Source of the DNA: Bacteroidota bacterium | GTDB taxonomy: Bacteria > Bacteroidota > Ignavibacteria > Ignavibacteriales > Ignavibacteriaceae | Length of the DNA: 33,498 bases | Assembly (NCBI GenBank): GCA_021777835.1 | Contig: JAJYDC010000028.1 | Span: 1 to 33,498 of the forward strand | Direction of reading: 5' to 3' | In this document: positions 8,786 through 17,727 of the stretch, piece by piece | How the letters are laid out: every line of letters starts with the position of its first letter | Position numbering within the stretch: position 1 is the first letter of the stretch | Program-made: the position numbers and the translations under genes | Notes under the pieces: generated by a model | The model's database searches: none | Told to the model about the DNA's origin: nothing | Seen by the model: only the letters and a program-made list of their open reading frames with translations

Positions 8786-8818
8786 AAAAAAACCGGAGCA
8801 ATTATGCCCGGTCTTTTT
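8786..8818 (+). terminator. Bidirectional terminator
   Basis: ACCGG (8792-8796) pairs with CCGGT (8808-8812), with an extra GCA/TGC inner pairing. T residues follow on the plus strand (8814-8818), and an A tract (8784-8792) gives T residues on the minus strand. It lies between the convergent GNAT and lipoprotein genes and can serve both. Confidence 0.8.
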
Positions 8819-8840
8819 AATTATATTCAATAAAAACTTT

Positions 8841-9275
8841 TCAGTTCTTTCGCAAAATTAAATTCTGAAATGTAATCTGATTTGTGTCCTGTACTATCAG
8901 TGTACCTGTACCGGTATAAATTGAGTCGGATGTACCCGTACTATCACCGTTGAAAAAAAACGAAGATAGTGTTGCTCTAATATTCGATGTCGAATATGTA
9001 CCGCCTATAGTTCCGCTAAAAGCAAAATTCGAATTAAAACCTCCGGAATGTTGAGCATAATATCCTGAACCTGTACCCGCTAGGCTGCCATTCGTACCGT
9101 TCATATCATAAGTAATACTTAAAGTATCATTATTAGTACCTACATAGCTTATCGACCACTTCCCATTTAATGACGGCACTGTTACGGTTGTGGTAACAGG
9201 ATTATTATTTAAAGTTTTGCATGAGTAAAACATAAGGGCTGTCAACAACAATAAAATCCCGGTCAATAATTTCAT
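8841..9275 (-). CDS. Small lipoprotein of unknown function
   Basis: The ATG at 9275 is chosen because GGAG lies 8 bases upstream and it opens directly into a lipoprotein signal; a longer frame to 9356 has neither. The 144-residue product has the signal 'MKLLTGILLLLTALMFYSCK' with a lipobox ending in Cys19, so it should be lipidated and anchored to a membrane, probably the outer one. The mature part is rich in Gly, Ser, Thr and Asn. It begins with 'LNGKWSISYVGTNND' and alternates short hydrophobic and polar stretches, which suggests a small all-beta, lipocalin-like fold. No family is recognised. It is monocistronic and convergent with the GNAT gene. Confidence 0.7.
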   Translation of the reverse strand: MKLLTGILLLLTALMFYSCKTLNNNPVTTTVTVPSLNGKWSISYVGTNNDTLSITYDMNGTNGSLAGTGSGYYAQHSGGFNSNFAFSGTIGGTYSTSNIRATLSSFFFNGDSTGTSDSIYTGTGTLIVQDTNQITFQNLILRKN

Positions 9276-9498
9276 TCTTAACTCCGAATTAATAAAAAAA
9301 TAATTATATCTTTCATTTAGGTGTTCTAAGTAGACCCTTATTTGAAAGCTCCTCAACTCTATTTTATTCTTAACAATTAATCAAAAATCAATTTAACAAT
9401 TTTTTCAAATGAGGAAAATTCAAATCTTATTGCTCTTAATAAATTTTTGGAATAATTTACATTGTCTAAATAATAATATCCCTTGATATATTTGAGAC

Positions 9499-9547
9499 AA
9501 AAAAACGCTAACCATATCCTATTAAGTATATAGGTCTGATTAGCGTT
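9499..9547 (-). terminator. Terminator of mdh
   Basis: On the minus strand AACGCTAA (9547-9540) pairs with TTAGCGTT (9511-9504), with an inner CCTAT/ATAGG stem, and a run of T residues follows (A tract 9499-9505 on the plus strand). It lies 21 bases after the mdh stop. Confidence 0.85.
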
Positions 9548-9568
9548 AGAATCTAAATTGAGACCAGG

Positions 9569-10534
9569 TTAGAATCCCAGCCTCTCCATGTCTTCTACAA
9601 GTTTTTTTACAGCATTAATAGAATTGTCAAATGCAGCTTGTTCTTCTGCGTCAAGTGTTAATTCTACTACTCTTTCAACACCGTTTGCGCCAAGTACAGT
9701 AGGAACTCCGGCGTAATAACCTGTTACACCAAATTCTCCGTTTAGTAATGCGCATGCAGGTAGCAATCTTTTTTCATCAAGCAAAATTGATTCTGCCATA
9801 GCTGTTGCTGAGGAAGCAGGAGAGTAAAATGCAGATCCTGTTTTTAATAATTTAACAACCTCACCGCCAGCCATTTTGGTTCTTTCAACCATAGCCATAA
9901 TTACTTCTTTGGCTTTAGCCTTGTCCTTATATTTTCTTTCGAGCATTTCCATAACTGGAATACCATTAACATTAGCATAGCGAATTAACGGCACCATTGT
10001 GTCTCCATGCCCTCCAAGAACCATAGCATTTACATCTTTAACAGAAACGCCTAGTTCCCAAGCAATGAATGTTGAAAAACGGGAAGAGTCCAATACTCCT
10101 GCTTGACCTAGTACCCGATTAGCAGGGAATCCGGAGACTTTTTTGAATAATGTCACCATTGCGTCAAGTGGGTTTGAAATTATAATAACAATTGAATTAG
10201 GAGCAAATGCTTTCACATTTTCTGCGACAATCTTCATGATTTTTGCATTTGTACTCAGCAGATCGTCTCTGCTCATTCCGGGCTTTCGAGGTAAACCTGC
10301 TGTAACAATTACCAAATCTGATCCGGCTATGTCTTTATAATTATTCGTTCCTGTAACACTAACGTCGAAGCCGTCAACACGAGCTGCTTCGGCTATATCA
10401 AGCGTCTTTCCTTGAGGAAGATCTTCTACTATATCATAAAGGACAACATCCCCTAGCTGTTTCATGGCAATTAATTGAGCCAGTACACCGCCGATTTGTC
10501 CACCGCCTATAAGTGCAATTTTTTTATGAGCCAT
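9569..10534 (-). CDS. mdh: Malate dehydrogenase (NAD, LDH-like type)
   Basis: A protein of 321 residues of the lactate/malate dehydrogenase superfamily, LDH-like MDH branch, as in Chlorobi and Ignavibacteria. The NAD-binding loop is 'IGGGQIGG' (residues 9-16), with Asp34 after the second strand as the NAD ribose ligand. The active-site loop '[14 protein letters not shown]' supplies Arg83 and Arg89; Arg rather than Gln at the first position marks malate, not lactate, as the substrate. The catalytic His is in '[10 protein letters not shown]', and 'ISNPLD' holds the substrate Asn. It interconverts malate and oxaloacetate in the TCA cycle (or its reverse). A strong AAGGAG lies 8 bases before the ATG, after a hairpin-rich leader, and a terminator follows. 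Confidence 0.96.
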   Translation of the reverse strand: MAHKKIALIGGGQIGGVLAQLIAMKQLGDVVLYDIVEDLPQGKTLDIAEAARVDGFDVSVTGTNNYKDIAGSDLVIVTAGLPRKPGMSRDDLLSTNAKIMKIVAENVKAFAPNSIVIIISNPLDAMVTLFKKVSGFPANRVLGQAGVLDSSRFSTFIAWELGVSVKDVNAMVLGGHGDTMVPLIRYANVNGIPVMEMLERKYKDKAKAKEVIMAMVERTKMAGGEVVKLLKTGSAFYSPASSATAMAESILLDEKRLLPACALLNGEFGVTGYYAGVPTVLGANGVERVVELTLDAEEQAAFDNSINAVKKLVEDMERLGF

Positions 10535-10630
10535 AATATCTCCTTGTAATATTTTTCCCGCTTTTGCGGATTGGATTTAGTCTGTCTTTTAAGAGGCAAA
10601 CTCTCCTAAGCACTCCTGTCAATTACAGGA
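10535..10630 (-). promoter_or_regulatory. Hairpin-rich leader of mdh
   Basis: Read on the minus strand, three small hairpins follow each other before the mdh start: TCCTGT-AATTG-ACAGGA (10630-10614), AGAG-TTTGC-CTCT (10604-10592) and CCGC-AAAA-GCGG (10569-10558), then AAGGAG and ATG. No known riboswitch consensus is recognised and no T-run follows any of them. It could be a structured 5' UTR or chance pairing. Confidence 0.3.
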
Positions 10631-10750
10631 TTGCATAGAAGTATTTTCTTATATAGCTAAAAATAAAGAAGTTTAATGAGAATTTAAAAAGAGGGAAATA
10701 AATAGAAATAACAAAATGCCTCAACCTTAAACTTGAACTTTGCCTTGCCT

Positions 10751-11167
10751 TTACTTTTGAAGGTTTAATATTAGTGTAGTCTCTGTGCCGTCGGGCGTTA
10801 CTTCATATTTCAAATCGTCCATATAAACCCGCATCAAGTATAGACCGCGTCCCGAGTCTTTAAGTAGATTTTCTGGTTCTGTAGGATCAGGCACATTTGC
10901 CGGATCGAATCCTTTTCCTTCATCCTTAACTCGAATATAGAGTTTATTTTCTACTACCTCTACGTCAATCTTTACCTTTTTATTTAGATCGCATTTATTA
11001 GCATGGATAATTGCATTAGTTGTAGCTTCGGTAACTGCTAGTAGCAGTCCGGGAAGGCGCTCCGGATCTATTTTGAGGTCAACTGTAAAATAGTTTACAA
11101 ACTCTTCTACTGTGATCAAATTATTAGGATCACTTTCAATTTCTAAGGTATAATTCTTTTCTGCCAA
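10751..11167 (-). CDS. RsbW-like anti-sigma factor serine kinase
   Basis: A protein of 138 residues that is a single HATPase_c_2 (GHKL) domain as in RsbW and SpoIIAB. The N box is 'EATTNAIIHAN' (about residues 47-57), G1 is 'DEGKGFDP' and G2 is 'DSGRGLYLM'. Such proteins hold a sigma factor inactive, or phosphorylate an anti-anti-sigma (STAS) protein on serine; in diderms they usually belong to partner-switching stress circuits. No STAS protein, PP2C phosphatase or sigma factor is beside it, so its partner is elsewhere. The start is a TTG; no ATG or GTG is available in frame, and only a weak TTTGGA precedes it. It follows the barrel gene by 59 bases and may be co-transcribed. Confidence 0.85.
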   Translation of the reverse strand: MAEKNYTLEIESDPNNLITVEEFVNYFTVDLKIDPERLPGLLLAVTEATTNAIIHANKCDLNKKVKIDVEVVENKLYIRVKDEGKGFDPANVPDPTEPENLLKDSGRGLYLMRVYMDDLKYEVTPDGTETTLILNLQK

Positions 11168-11226
11168 TAATATTCCAAATTTTTGAGGACAAAATAATAA
11201 AATTTATATACTATTCAATTCTAAAA

Positions 11227-13182
11227 TTAAAAATTCCAGTTAATGTTTAAATTTAAATTCGCTTGTTGCCTGGCTGTATTACTGTCCGCAGTAATAAATT
11301 CATACCATCCGGATAACAAAAAAATAAGACTCTTTTTCATTGCAAAAGAGATCTCTGTAAGAGGACCGATGCTTATATATTTTGAATCCGGAACTTTTTG
11401 AAGTCCAACATAGTTAAACGTTAATAACGAAAAATATCTAGCTCCTAATGAAAAATTAATACGATAATAATTTAATGTAAACTTTGGTTCAGAAAAAATT
11501 TCTTCAAGGTATCTTGTTGGATGTGTGCTGAAAGACGCCCATTTTAAATCTCCTTGCTCTGAAAGTTTAATATAACCTTCATGTTCAAAACTCAAGTTGT
11601 TCGCTAAAATGACCCGCGATGAATCATTTGCTGAAAATTGTCTAAACGAGAAGCTGCGATAATTAGGGTTTAGGTCTTCAAAATCATAAACTGTATAGTT
11701 TGCCATTACGCTGAAGCTATTGTATGATGAAAAATATTTCCCTAAATAATTACCGCCTGATTCCAATTTTATTATCCTATTTATATTGTTATTTGAGCTT
11801 GACTGTGAATATATATATACAATATGGCTATATGTTCCTTCCAAACTCAAGAATGCATCGAAAAACGGAGTTAATGTCTTTATATATTTAATCCTTGCTA
11901 TCGTAAGTAGTTCATCCCTGTCATCAAAATTTTCCGGGCTTGGAGTATCATATCTTAATTTGTTTTGTAAAAAACTAAAGAAAATATGATCACTTGACGA
12001 TAAATTTAAATTGCCTAATAGCGAAAGAGATAATCTTTTGGCAATATTATCATTACGGCTCTCAATATCCGATCTTTCCTGATAGAAAACATCGCTAATG
12101 CCGGGGAAATTCTTTACAACATGCCTTTCATCTCTTTCTGAATAATTAAATTTCAAAGCACTGTTAAATTCTCTGGAATTATAGTTGGTGGTTGATTCGA
12201 ATTCCAATTTTAATTCATTCACTTTCGTATCAAATATTGATGATGATGCCAGCAGGGGAGTCCTATATCTGGTATTCCGATCAATTGTTCGCCATGTTAC
12301 TCTGCCTAGCAATGATTGAGTAAATATATCCAGGAACTGATTATAATTAAGTTGATCCTGAAGAATGTTGGTTGTCTCGGTTCTACTTTGAATATTATTA
12401 ACAATATCAAAGACTGCTGAAGTTATTGAATCAGCGTTATAATAAAAATCCTTTCTGTTTTGAAAGAATTGGTAATTAATAATATTAAAAACACCCTTCT
12501 CTAAATCGTTAGTTACCAAAACATTTATGAATCGTAATAAATTTTTCCTCGGCGAAATATCTTCGTTCTTAAACTTCAATTGAGTGTTAATTACGAAATT
12601 TGAAAAGCTTAAATCATCCAAATAACCTTCGCCCCCATAAACTGGACCATAATCAACCTCGCCTATTTGCCTGTTATCGGTATATCCTGCAAACGGCGCT
12701 ATAATAATCTTTTGCTCGGGCTTAATTTCTCCGAACGCTATTAAGCTTGAAGAAGATGCTTGGTTTATTTCAAACTGACGGCTGTCAGAGTAAATGTTAT
12801 TGTTAGCTAGTATTCCTAGGCTTAAAATATTGTTCAGGGAATAATTACCTGATGCTGAAAAAAAATGCTCGTCCCTTGTACTGTTCTGATTTGCTTTAAT
12901 AAAAGTAGAATTATAATTTTCAGATACATCCAAAAGCCACTCACTATATTTTTTATGAAATTGAAGATTACCGGTAAGTGAATAAATATTTAATTGTTTG
13001 GCGAAAATTGTAGAAAGTAAGTTTACAGGTTTTGTAGTTTGTATAAAATTAAGACTGTCTATCTGTTTCTGTCCAAAAGTGTTTGTTACAGCAATAAGAA
13101 TAAACATTCCTAATAATAATAGCAGATGCCAATTACATTTAGGATGATTATTTTTTGAATTTATCAAGATTCTTTGATCCAA
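11227..13182 (-). CDS. Putative outer-membrane beta-barrel protein
   Basis: A protein of 651 residues, unrecognised. A TTG start at 13182 gives a long positively charged N-region and a hydrophobic core (about residues 19-37, 'HLLLLLGMFILIAVTN'), with likely cleavage near 'TFG-QK'. The rest alternates hydrophobic and polar residues in short strands rich in Asn, Ser, Tyr and Phe, and ends in '...NLNINWNF'. A terminal Phe after an amphipathic strand is the usual signal for insertion by the Bam machinery. This points to a large outer-membrane barrel of about 20 or more strands; no TonB box or plug domain is visible, so it is not an ordinary TonB receptor. It lies between the RNase gene (71 bases upstream) and the anti-sigma gene. 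Confidence 0.6.
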   Translation of the reverse strand: MDQRILINSKNNHPKCNWHLLLLLGMFILIAVTNTFGQKQIDSLNFIQTTKPVNLLSTIFAKQLNIYSLTGNLQFHKKYSEWLLDVSENYNSTFIKANQNSTRDEHFFSASGNYSLNNILSLGILANNNIYSDSRQFEINQASSSSLIAFGEIKPEQKIIIAPFAGYTDNRQIGEVDYGPVYGGEGYLDDLSFSNFVINTQLKFKNEDISPRKNLLRFINVLVTNDLEKGVFNIINYQFFQNRKDFYYNADSITSAVFDIVNNIQSRTETTNILQDQLNYNQFLDIFTQSLLGRVTWRTIDRNTRYRTPLLASSSIFDTKVNELKLEFESTTNYNSREFNSALKFNYSERDERHVVKNFPGISDVFYQERSDIESRNDNIAKRLSLSLLGNLNLSSSDHIFFSFLQNKLRYDTPSPENFDDRDELLTIARIKYIKTLTPFFDAFLSLEGTYSHIVYIYSQSSSNNNINRIIKLESGGNYLGKYFSSYNSFSVMANYTVYDFEDLNPNYRSFSFRQFSANDSSRVILANNLSFEHEGYIKLSEQGDLKWASFSTHPTRYLEEIFSEPKFTLNYYRINFSLGARYFSLLTFNYVGLQKVPDSKYISIGPLTEISFAMKKSLIFLLSGWYEFITADSNTARQQANLNLNINWNF

Positions 13183-13253
13183 GATTGTATAAATAATCTC
13201 TTAAGTCTCTAATTCAGTTAATATTAATTTTATAAGCATTAAAAAGGCCTGTC

Positions 13254-14651
13254 TCAAATCTCAAATACATCGCCCCTTGAAGGAATTGCAATATTCTTAA
13301 ATCCCACGCTCTTCAATCTGTCTGAATATTTAAGCTGCTGATCATAGTCTCCATGGACTAAGAAAATATTCTTTAATTTATTCCTGTCTAATTTAGATGA
13401 ATAATCAGTTAACTCATTTGAATCTGCGTGCGCGGAGAATGAATTCATTACTATTACTTCAGCTTTTACTTTATATTCATCACCAAATATTTTTACTACC
13501 GGTTCTTTCTCGATTAACTTTCTTCCTAAAGTATTTTCTGCACAATATCCGACCATTAAAATAATATTTTTACTATTCTCAATGTTGTTCGCTAGATGAT
13601 GAAGTATCCTTCCGGTTTCTGCCATTCCCGACGCTGAAATGATCATCATGGGTCCGTTAATATCATTTAAATTTTTTGAATCTTCAACATCAGTTATATA
13701 CTTAAGCTGATTGAACCCAAACGGGTCATCGTATGTTTTTAAAAACTTTACCGTTTCTTCATCAAAGCATTCAGGATGCTCACGGAAAATTTCCGTTGCA
13801 TTAGTTGATAGGGGACTGTCAACATATATCGGTATCCTTGGCGCTTGCTTGTTCTCAAAAATTCTGTGCACTGAATAAACTAATTCTTGGGTTCTACCTA
13901 CACTAAAGGCAGGCACAATAATCTTACCTCCGTTAGTAATTGCCTTTTTTATTACCTCGGCAAGCTTTGCTTCGCTTCCTTCGATTTTATCATGGAACCT
14001 TCCTCCGTATGTACTTTCACAAATAAAATAATCTATATTTGGAATTTGTTCGGGGTCCTTTAATATCGGAAGGTTTGGTCTCCCTAAATCCCCTGAAAAC
14101 GCAAACTTAATTTCTTTACCATTTTCTTTAATATTTAAATATACTATTGCAGATCCCAATATATGCCCAGCATCATAAAACACAACCGAAACATCATCGC
14201 TGATCTTCACTTCTTCGTGATAATTACATGAATTCATCAATGGAAACACTGCCTCAGCATCTTTCTCATCATACAATGGCTCAAATGGATTCTTCCCTTG
14301 TTTAATCCTTTTTTTGTTTACGTACTCAACATCTTTTACTTGAATGTGTGCACTGTCTTTAAGCATTATTCTCGATAAATCTTTTGTCGCATTTGTGCAA
14401 AAAATTGGCCCTTCAAATCCTTTCTTGACAAGATTAGGAATATTTCCGCAGTGATCAATGTGAGCATGCGATAAAATTAAATAATCAATTTCTTCAGGTT
14501 TAAAAAGATCAAAATTCTTATTTATCTCGAATGCATCCTTTCGTTTGCCCTGATAAAGACCGCAGTCAAGAAGATAAGTCTTATTATTTATTTTTAATTT
14601 ATGCATTGAACCTGTTACGGTTCTATCCGCGCCTATAAATTGTAATTCCAT
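13254..14651 (-). CDS. Beta-CASP metallo-beta-lactamase RNase
   Basis: A protein of 465 residues of the RNA-processing metallo-beta-lactamase group (CPSF73/Ysh1-like). The metal site is 'SHAHIDHCGN' with His62, His64, Asp66 and His67. Further ligands are the His of 'YDAGHILGSA' and the Asp of 'AFSGDLGRP'. The beta-CASP domain follows (about residues 200-370, 'VPAFSVGRTQELVYSVHRI' and 'ISASGMAETGRILHHL'), then the C-terminal RMMBL part with 'FSAHADSNEL' and 'LVHGD'. Members act as endo- and/or 5'-3' exonucleases on RNA. The protein lacks the KH domains of archaeal homologues. The role in this cell is inferred: RNA turnover or maturation. It probably heads a minus-strand run with the barrel and anti-sigma genes. 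Confidence 0.9.
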   Translation of the reverse strand: MELQFIGADRTVTGSMHKLKINNKTYLLDCGLYQGKRKDAFEINKNFDLFKPEEIDYLILSHAHIDHCGNIPNLVKKGFEGPIFCTNATKDLSRIMLKDSAHIQVKDVEYVNKKRIKQGKNPFEPLYDEKDAEAVFPLMNSCNYHEEVKISDDVSVVFYDAGHILGSAIVYLNIKENGKEIKFAFSGDLGRPNLPILKDPEQIPNIDYFICESTYGGRFHDKIEGSEAKLAEVIKKAITNGGKIIVPAFSVGRTQELVYSVHRIFENKQAPRIPIYVDSPLSTNATEIFREHPECFDEETVKFLKTYDDPFGFNQLKYITDVEDSKNLNDINGPMMIISASGMAETGRILHHLANNIENSKNIILMVGYCAENTLGRKLIEKEPVVKIFGDEYKVKAEVIVMNSFSAHADSNELTDYSSKLDRNKLKNIFLVHGDYDQQLKYSDRLKSVGFKNIAIPSRGDVFEI

Positions 14652-14817
14652 AAAAATCAGACCTTTTTTTTGTTTTATGTAAAATAAATAAAATTTTCAT
14701 AGAAAGTAGTAAACCAAAAAGAAACTAAAGCCATGATTCTGATTACTGCTATGCTTCCCAATAATTATTTAAGCGGAAACTCGAATATGATTTAGGCTTC
14801 CATTCATATACATCAGA

Positions 14818-14847
14818 TTGTAATTTTTCTTATATTATAATTATAAA
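14818..14847 (+). promoter_or_regulatory. Possible promoter of the T9SS protein gene
   Basis: TTGTAA (14818-14823) and TATAAA (14842-14847) are 18 bases apart, 30 bases before the ATG at 14878. In such AT-rich DNA chance matches are common, and the promoter consensus of this phylum is not certain, so this is weak. Confidence 0.25.
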
Positions 14848-14877
14848 CTAAAAAGGAAATTGTTTCCTAAGAGAGTT

Positions 14878-16008
14878 ATGAAAAAAATAATTTTACTTTT
14901 TACTATACTAATTGGGAGCCACTCTTTCGTTTGGGCGAATCCTATTGTCCAAATTCCGATTACAAAATTTTCAGAGTTAGTTTTTGATAACAATAATAAT
15001 TGGACAATGGAGATTTATTTCCCATTTGGATATGGAGCTGGTACAAACTCGTTTGACAGTGTTATCTTTTCAGTTTCAAATATTTCGTCAAAACTAAAAG
15101 TTTCATATCCACCTAATACTAATATTGGAGTCATTACCTCCGATAGCCTTACAACTCCATTACATATAAATCGGGACGGAGATAAAATTATTATTTATAC
15201 TTATTTATATGGTCAAGTAGAAGTAGATAGCTTGATTTTCGGAAATTATGCAGGAGCTACAGTAGGCAAACCTATATCCGGATATTCTATTATGAGATAC
15301 TATACTAGACTTCAATCAAATAATTACCTTACTATTGATTGCCTTACTAAAATTCCTTCTCTTGGTGTTGTAAATGATACGGTTGGATTAAGCGGAACGT
15401 TGAAAGGCCATATTTATGATAGGAATAATAAACCGATAACCAATTGTATATACACAATGGCGGGGCAGGGAATTTTCTTGCTGGAATCGCGAATACAGTT
15501 TAATCCGGATGGCACGTTTACTACACCGATATTTAATACAATTTATAAACCTGGAATTCTATATGTGAAGATTGTTGATTTCGAGGGCTTCGGAGATACA
15601 ATGGCCATTGAACCTTTTGAATTGAATGATATACATCCGGATACTGTTGTAGTCCAGGATATTCATCTAATGGATAGCTGCAGTTGTTGCACAATAGTCG
15701 ATGCGATAAAAAAGTATAACCCACCACAAAGCGATGTGCTTACACTAATAAACTATCCTAACCCATTTAATTTATCGACAAATTTTTATATAAAAATTCC
15801 TAATAGTATAAATGGGAAGCAGGGAAATATAAATATCTATAATGTAAACGGGCAGCTTCTAAGAACGATTCCGGTTAGCGGGAGCTCAACAATTTCATGG
15901 GATAGTAAAGATATGAATGGAAGAATAATTCCTTCAGGAATTTATTACTACCGGCTTGTTATAGATAGCCAAACAATGAAAAACGGCTCGATGATATTAT
16001 TGAAATGA
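14878..16008 (+). CDS. Exported protein with T9SS C-terminal domain
   Basis: The ATG at 14878 is chosen over an in-frame TTG at 14860 because it opens into a compact signal peptide, 'MKKIILLFTILIGSHSFVWA' (residues 1-20), with AGAGAG just upstream. The 376-residue product has a beta-rich middle part of unknown family. From Asn292 ('NYPNPFNLSTNF') to the end ('GSMILLK') it carries the type IX secretion C-terminal domain, so it should cross the outer membrane and be attached or released outside. Cys268, Cys270 and Cys271 ('SCSCC') form a cluster just before the sorting domain. The stretch 'LSGTLKGHIYDRNNKPITN' resembles a carboxypeptidase-regulatory-like beta-sandwich (weak). The next gene starts after one base, so the two are an operon. 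Confidence 0.75.
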   Translation: MKKIILLFTILIGSHSFVWANPIVQIPITKFSELVFDNNNNWTMEIYFPFGYGAGTNSFDSVIFSVSNISSKLKVSYPPNTNIGVITSDSLTTPLHINRDGDKIIIYTYLYGQVEVDSLIFGNYAGATVGKPISGYSIMRYYTRLQSNNYLTIDCLTKIPSLGVVNDTVGLSGTLKGHIYDRNNKPITNCIYTMAGQGIFLLESRIQFNPDGTFTTPIFNTIYKPGILYVKIVDFEGFGDTMAIEPFELNDIHPDTVVVQDIHLMDSCSCCTIVDAIKKYNPPQSDVLTLINYPNPFNLSTNFYIKIPNSINGKQGNINIYNVNGQLLRTIPVSGSSTISWDSKDMNGRIIPSGIYYYRLVIDSQTMKNGSMILLK

Positions 16009-16009
16009 T

Positions 16010-16564
16010 ATGAGAAAAATTTTCTACCTAGTATCTCTTGTTTGTTCAATTTCTTTTGGTCAAAGAGCGGATTTCTATCGTGAAGATATTACGTTCCGCC
16101 TTGATAGCATCCACTTAATTGTTGAAGGGTATTATTGGTTTGCAAATCACTCGGATAAGCACGTCAACAGCAATATTTTTTATCCTTTCCCGAATTATCA
16201 CTGCGAGAAAATCGATTCTATCCGTCTTTATAATATATCTGCGGGACAACAAACCTTTTACAAACTTGAAGGCGCAAGCGGAATAACATTTGATCTGCTT
16301 ATTGCACCTCATGATACTGCGTTATTCCGCATAGAATACAGGCAGATGCTTTCCGGCGATAGTGCTGTATATATTCTTAGAACTACACAAGGATGGGGCA
16401 AGCCTTTAGCTCGTGCCGAATATAAGCTGATCGTTCATGATACTATGAAAATAAAAAGGTTTTCATATCCGCCGGATAAATTATATAACATTGAAAATGA
16501 AAAAATTTATTACTGGAAAAAGAACAACTTTATGCCCGCTAAGAATATGATATTTTATTTCTAA
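16010..16564 (+). CDS. Small exported protein of unknown function
   Basis: A protein of 184 residues, not recognised. It starts one base after the stop of the T9SS-type protein gene, so the two are surely co-transcribed. The N-terminus 'MRKIFYLVSLVCSISFG' is a short Sec signal peptide, with cleavage likely near 'SFG-QR'. The mature part is beta-rich with many aromatic residues ('VEGYYWFANHSDK', 'NIFYPFPNYHCEKID') and no sorting domain, so it probably stays in the periplasm or on the outer membrane. The pairing with a surface protein suggests a common process, perhaps a partner or maturation factor; this is a guess from context. Confidence 0.65.
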   Translation: MRKIFYLVSLVCSISFGQRADFYREDITFRLDSIHLIVEGYYWFANHSDKHVNSNIFYPFPNYHCEKIDSIRLYNISAGQQTFYKLEGASGITFDLLIAPHDTALFRIEYRQMLSGDSAVYILRTTQGWGKPLARAEYKLIVHDTMKIKRFSYPPDKLYNIENEKIYYWKKNNFMPAKNMIFYF

Positions 16565-16763
16565 TAAATTACATGACTTCAGTTATATCTATTCAATTAT
16601 TTATTCTACTGCGAAAGCTGGAATATCTTCTAGCGTCCGGACAGATTTGAAAAATAGCGTAAATGAATTGACCAATTTTCCCCATTATTCTAATTCCTAA
16701 ATACTACAACGCTGCTATTTTCCTGCAATTGCCTGGAGTAAGTGACTAATATATAGTTCAAGT

Positions 16764-16805
16764 TGAGATATGTCTCACTTGTTTAAATTGACAATCAGTC
16801 AATTT
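16764..16805. promoter_or_regulatory. Two palindromes upstream of nuoA
   Basis: TGAGA-TATG-TCTCA (16764-16777) and AAATTGAC-AATCA-GTCAATTT (16785-16805) lie within 80 bases of the nuoA start. The second has a perfect 8-bp stem and runs into five T residues (16803-16807), so it may terminate the upstream exported-protein operon. Alternatively one or both are operators for the complex I genes. Confidence 0.4.
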
Positions 16806-16842
16806 TTGGATAATTTTGCCCAATAAAAAACGAAGTCTATAT

Positions 16843-17211
16843 ATGCTTGTTCAATATATCCCAGTGTTTTTAGTTATTGCCGTAGCAATAGTATTTGCAG
16901 TGGCTACCGTCTTCTCATCGGAAATATTTGGCCCCAAACGCCCGACACAGGCAAAGCTTTCTACCTATGAAAGCGGAATGAAACCTGTTGGCACAACTCA
17001 TGAAAGAATGTCGGTTAAATATTATCTCGTCGCTATGTTTTTTATCATCTTTGATCTGGAAGTGATTTTCATCTATCCCTGGGCTGTTCAATTTAAAAAG
17101 TTATATATCGAAAACGGTATTTCTGTATTTTTCTCTATGGTAATCTTTTTAATTGTTTTAGAACTGGGTTATTTATATGCATATAAGAAAGGCGGTTTCA
17201 AGTGGGACTAG
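16843..17211 (+). CDS. nuoA: NADH-quinone oxidoreductase subunit A
   Basis: A complex I membrane subunit of 122 residues from the ATG at 16843. GAAG lies 7 bases upstream, and the start puts the first membrane helix near the N-terminus as in other NuoA; an upstream TTG at 16816 would add nine residues. Three membrane helices are visible, with the conserved loop '[41 protein letters not shown]', quoted here only by its parts 'YESGMKP' and '[12 protein letters not shown]'. The Asp/Glu pair in the second helix is the family hallmark. NuoA sits at the joint of the peripheral and membrane arms and helps close the quinone cavity. Its 3' end overlaps nuoB by 10 bases. Confidence 0.93.
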   Translation: MLVQYIPVFLVIAVAIVFAVATVFSSEIFGPKRPTQAKLSTYESGMKPVGTTHERMSVKYYLVAMFFIIFDLEVIFIYPWAVQFKKLYIENGISVFFSMVIFLIVLELGYLYAYKKGGFKWD

Positions 17212-17723
17212 AAGCAAAATTAAATCAAGAAAGTTTCTTTACTACAACTGTTGATGCTTTAGTCGCATGGTCAAGAGAAAACTCTGTATGGCCAATGCCA
17301 ATGGGTATTTCATGTTGTGCTATTGAAATGATGGCCGCCGGTGACCCTAGGTATGATATCGCTCGATTTGGCTCGGAAGTTATGCGATTTACTCCCCGTC
17401 AGTGTGACTTAATGATAGTCGCCGGTACTGTTACTTACAAAATGTCTCATGTAGTCAAAAAGATTTATGACCAAATGCCCGATCCGAAATGGGTTATAGC
17501 AATGGGAGCTTGCACCTCTTCAGGCGGAATGTATAGATCATACTCGGTAGTTCAAGGCATTGATCAATTTCTGCCTGTTGACATTTATGTCGCAGGATGT
17601 CCTCCTCGGCCGGATAATCTATTGAATGCACTTCTTCAAATCCAGGAAAAAATCGGAAAATCAAAGGCTAGAGATTTTAAAGATATTCCTCTACCAACTC
17701 TAAACGTTTTACAAAATAATTGA
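17202..17723 (+). CDS. nuoB: NADH-quinone oxidoreductase subunit B
   Basis: A peripheral-arm subunit of 173 residues that carries iron-sulfur cluster N2, the last electron carrier before quinone. The four ligands are visible: the tandem Cys38-Cys39 in '[18 protein letters not shown]', Cys104 in 'MGACTSSGG' and Cys133 in '[11 protein letters not shown]'. The start is a GTG that overlaps the end of nuoA by 10 bases, so translation is probably coupled. The C-terminus stops soon after the conserved '[12 protein letters not shown]', the normal length for the family. It precedes nuoC by 4 bases. Confidence 0.96.
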   Translation: MGLEAKLNQESFFTTTVDALVAWSRENSVWPMPMGISCCAIEMMAAGDPRYDIARFGSEVMRFTPRQCDLMIVAGTVTYKMSHVVKKIYDQMPDPKWVIAMGACTSSGGMYRSYSVVQGIDQFLPVDIYVAGCPPRPDNLLNALLQIQEKIGKSKARDFKDIPLPTLNVLQNN

Positions 17724-17727
17724 TATT

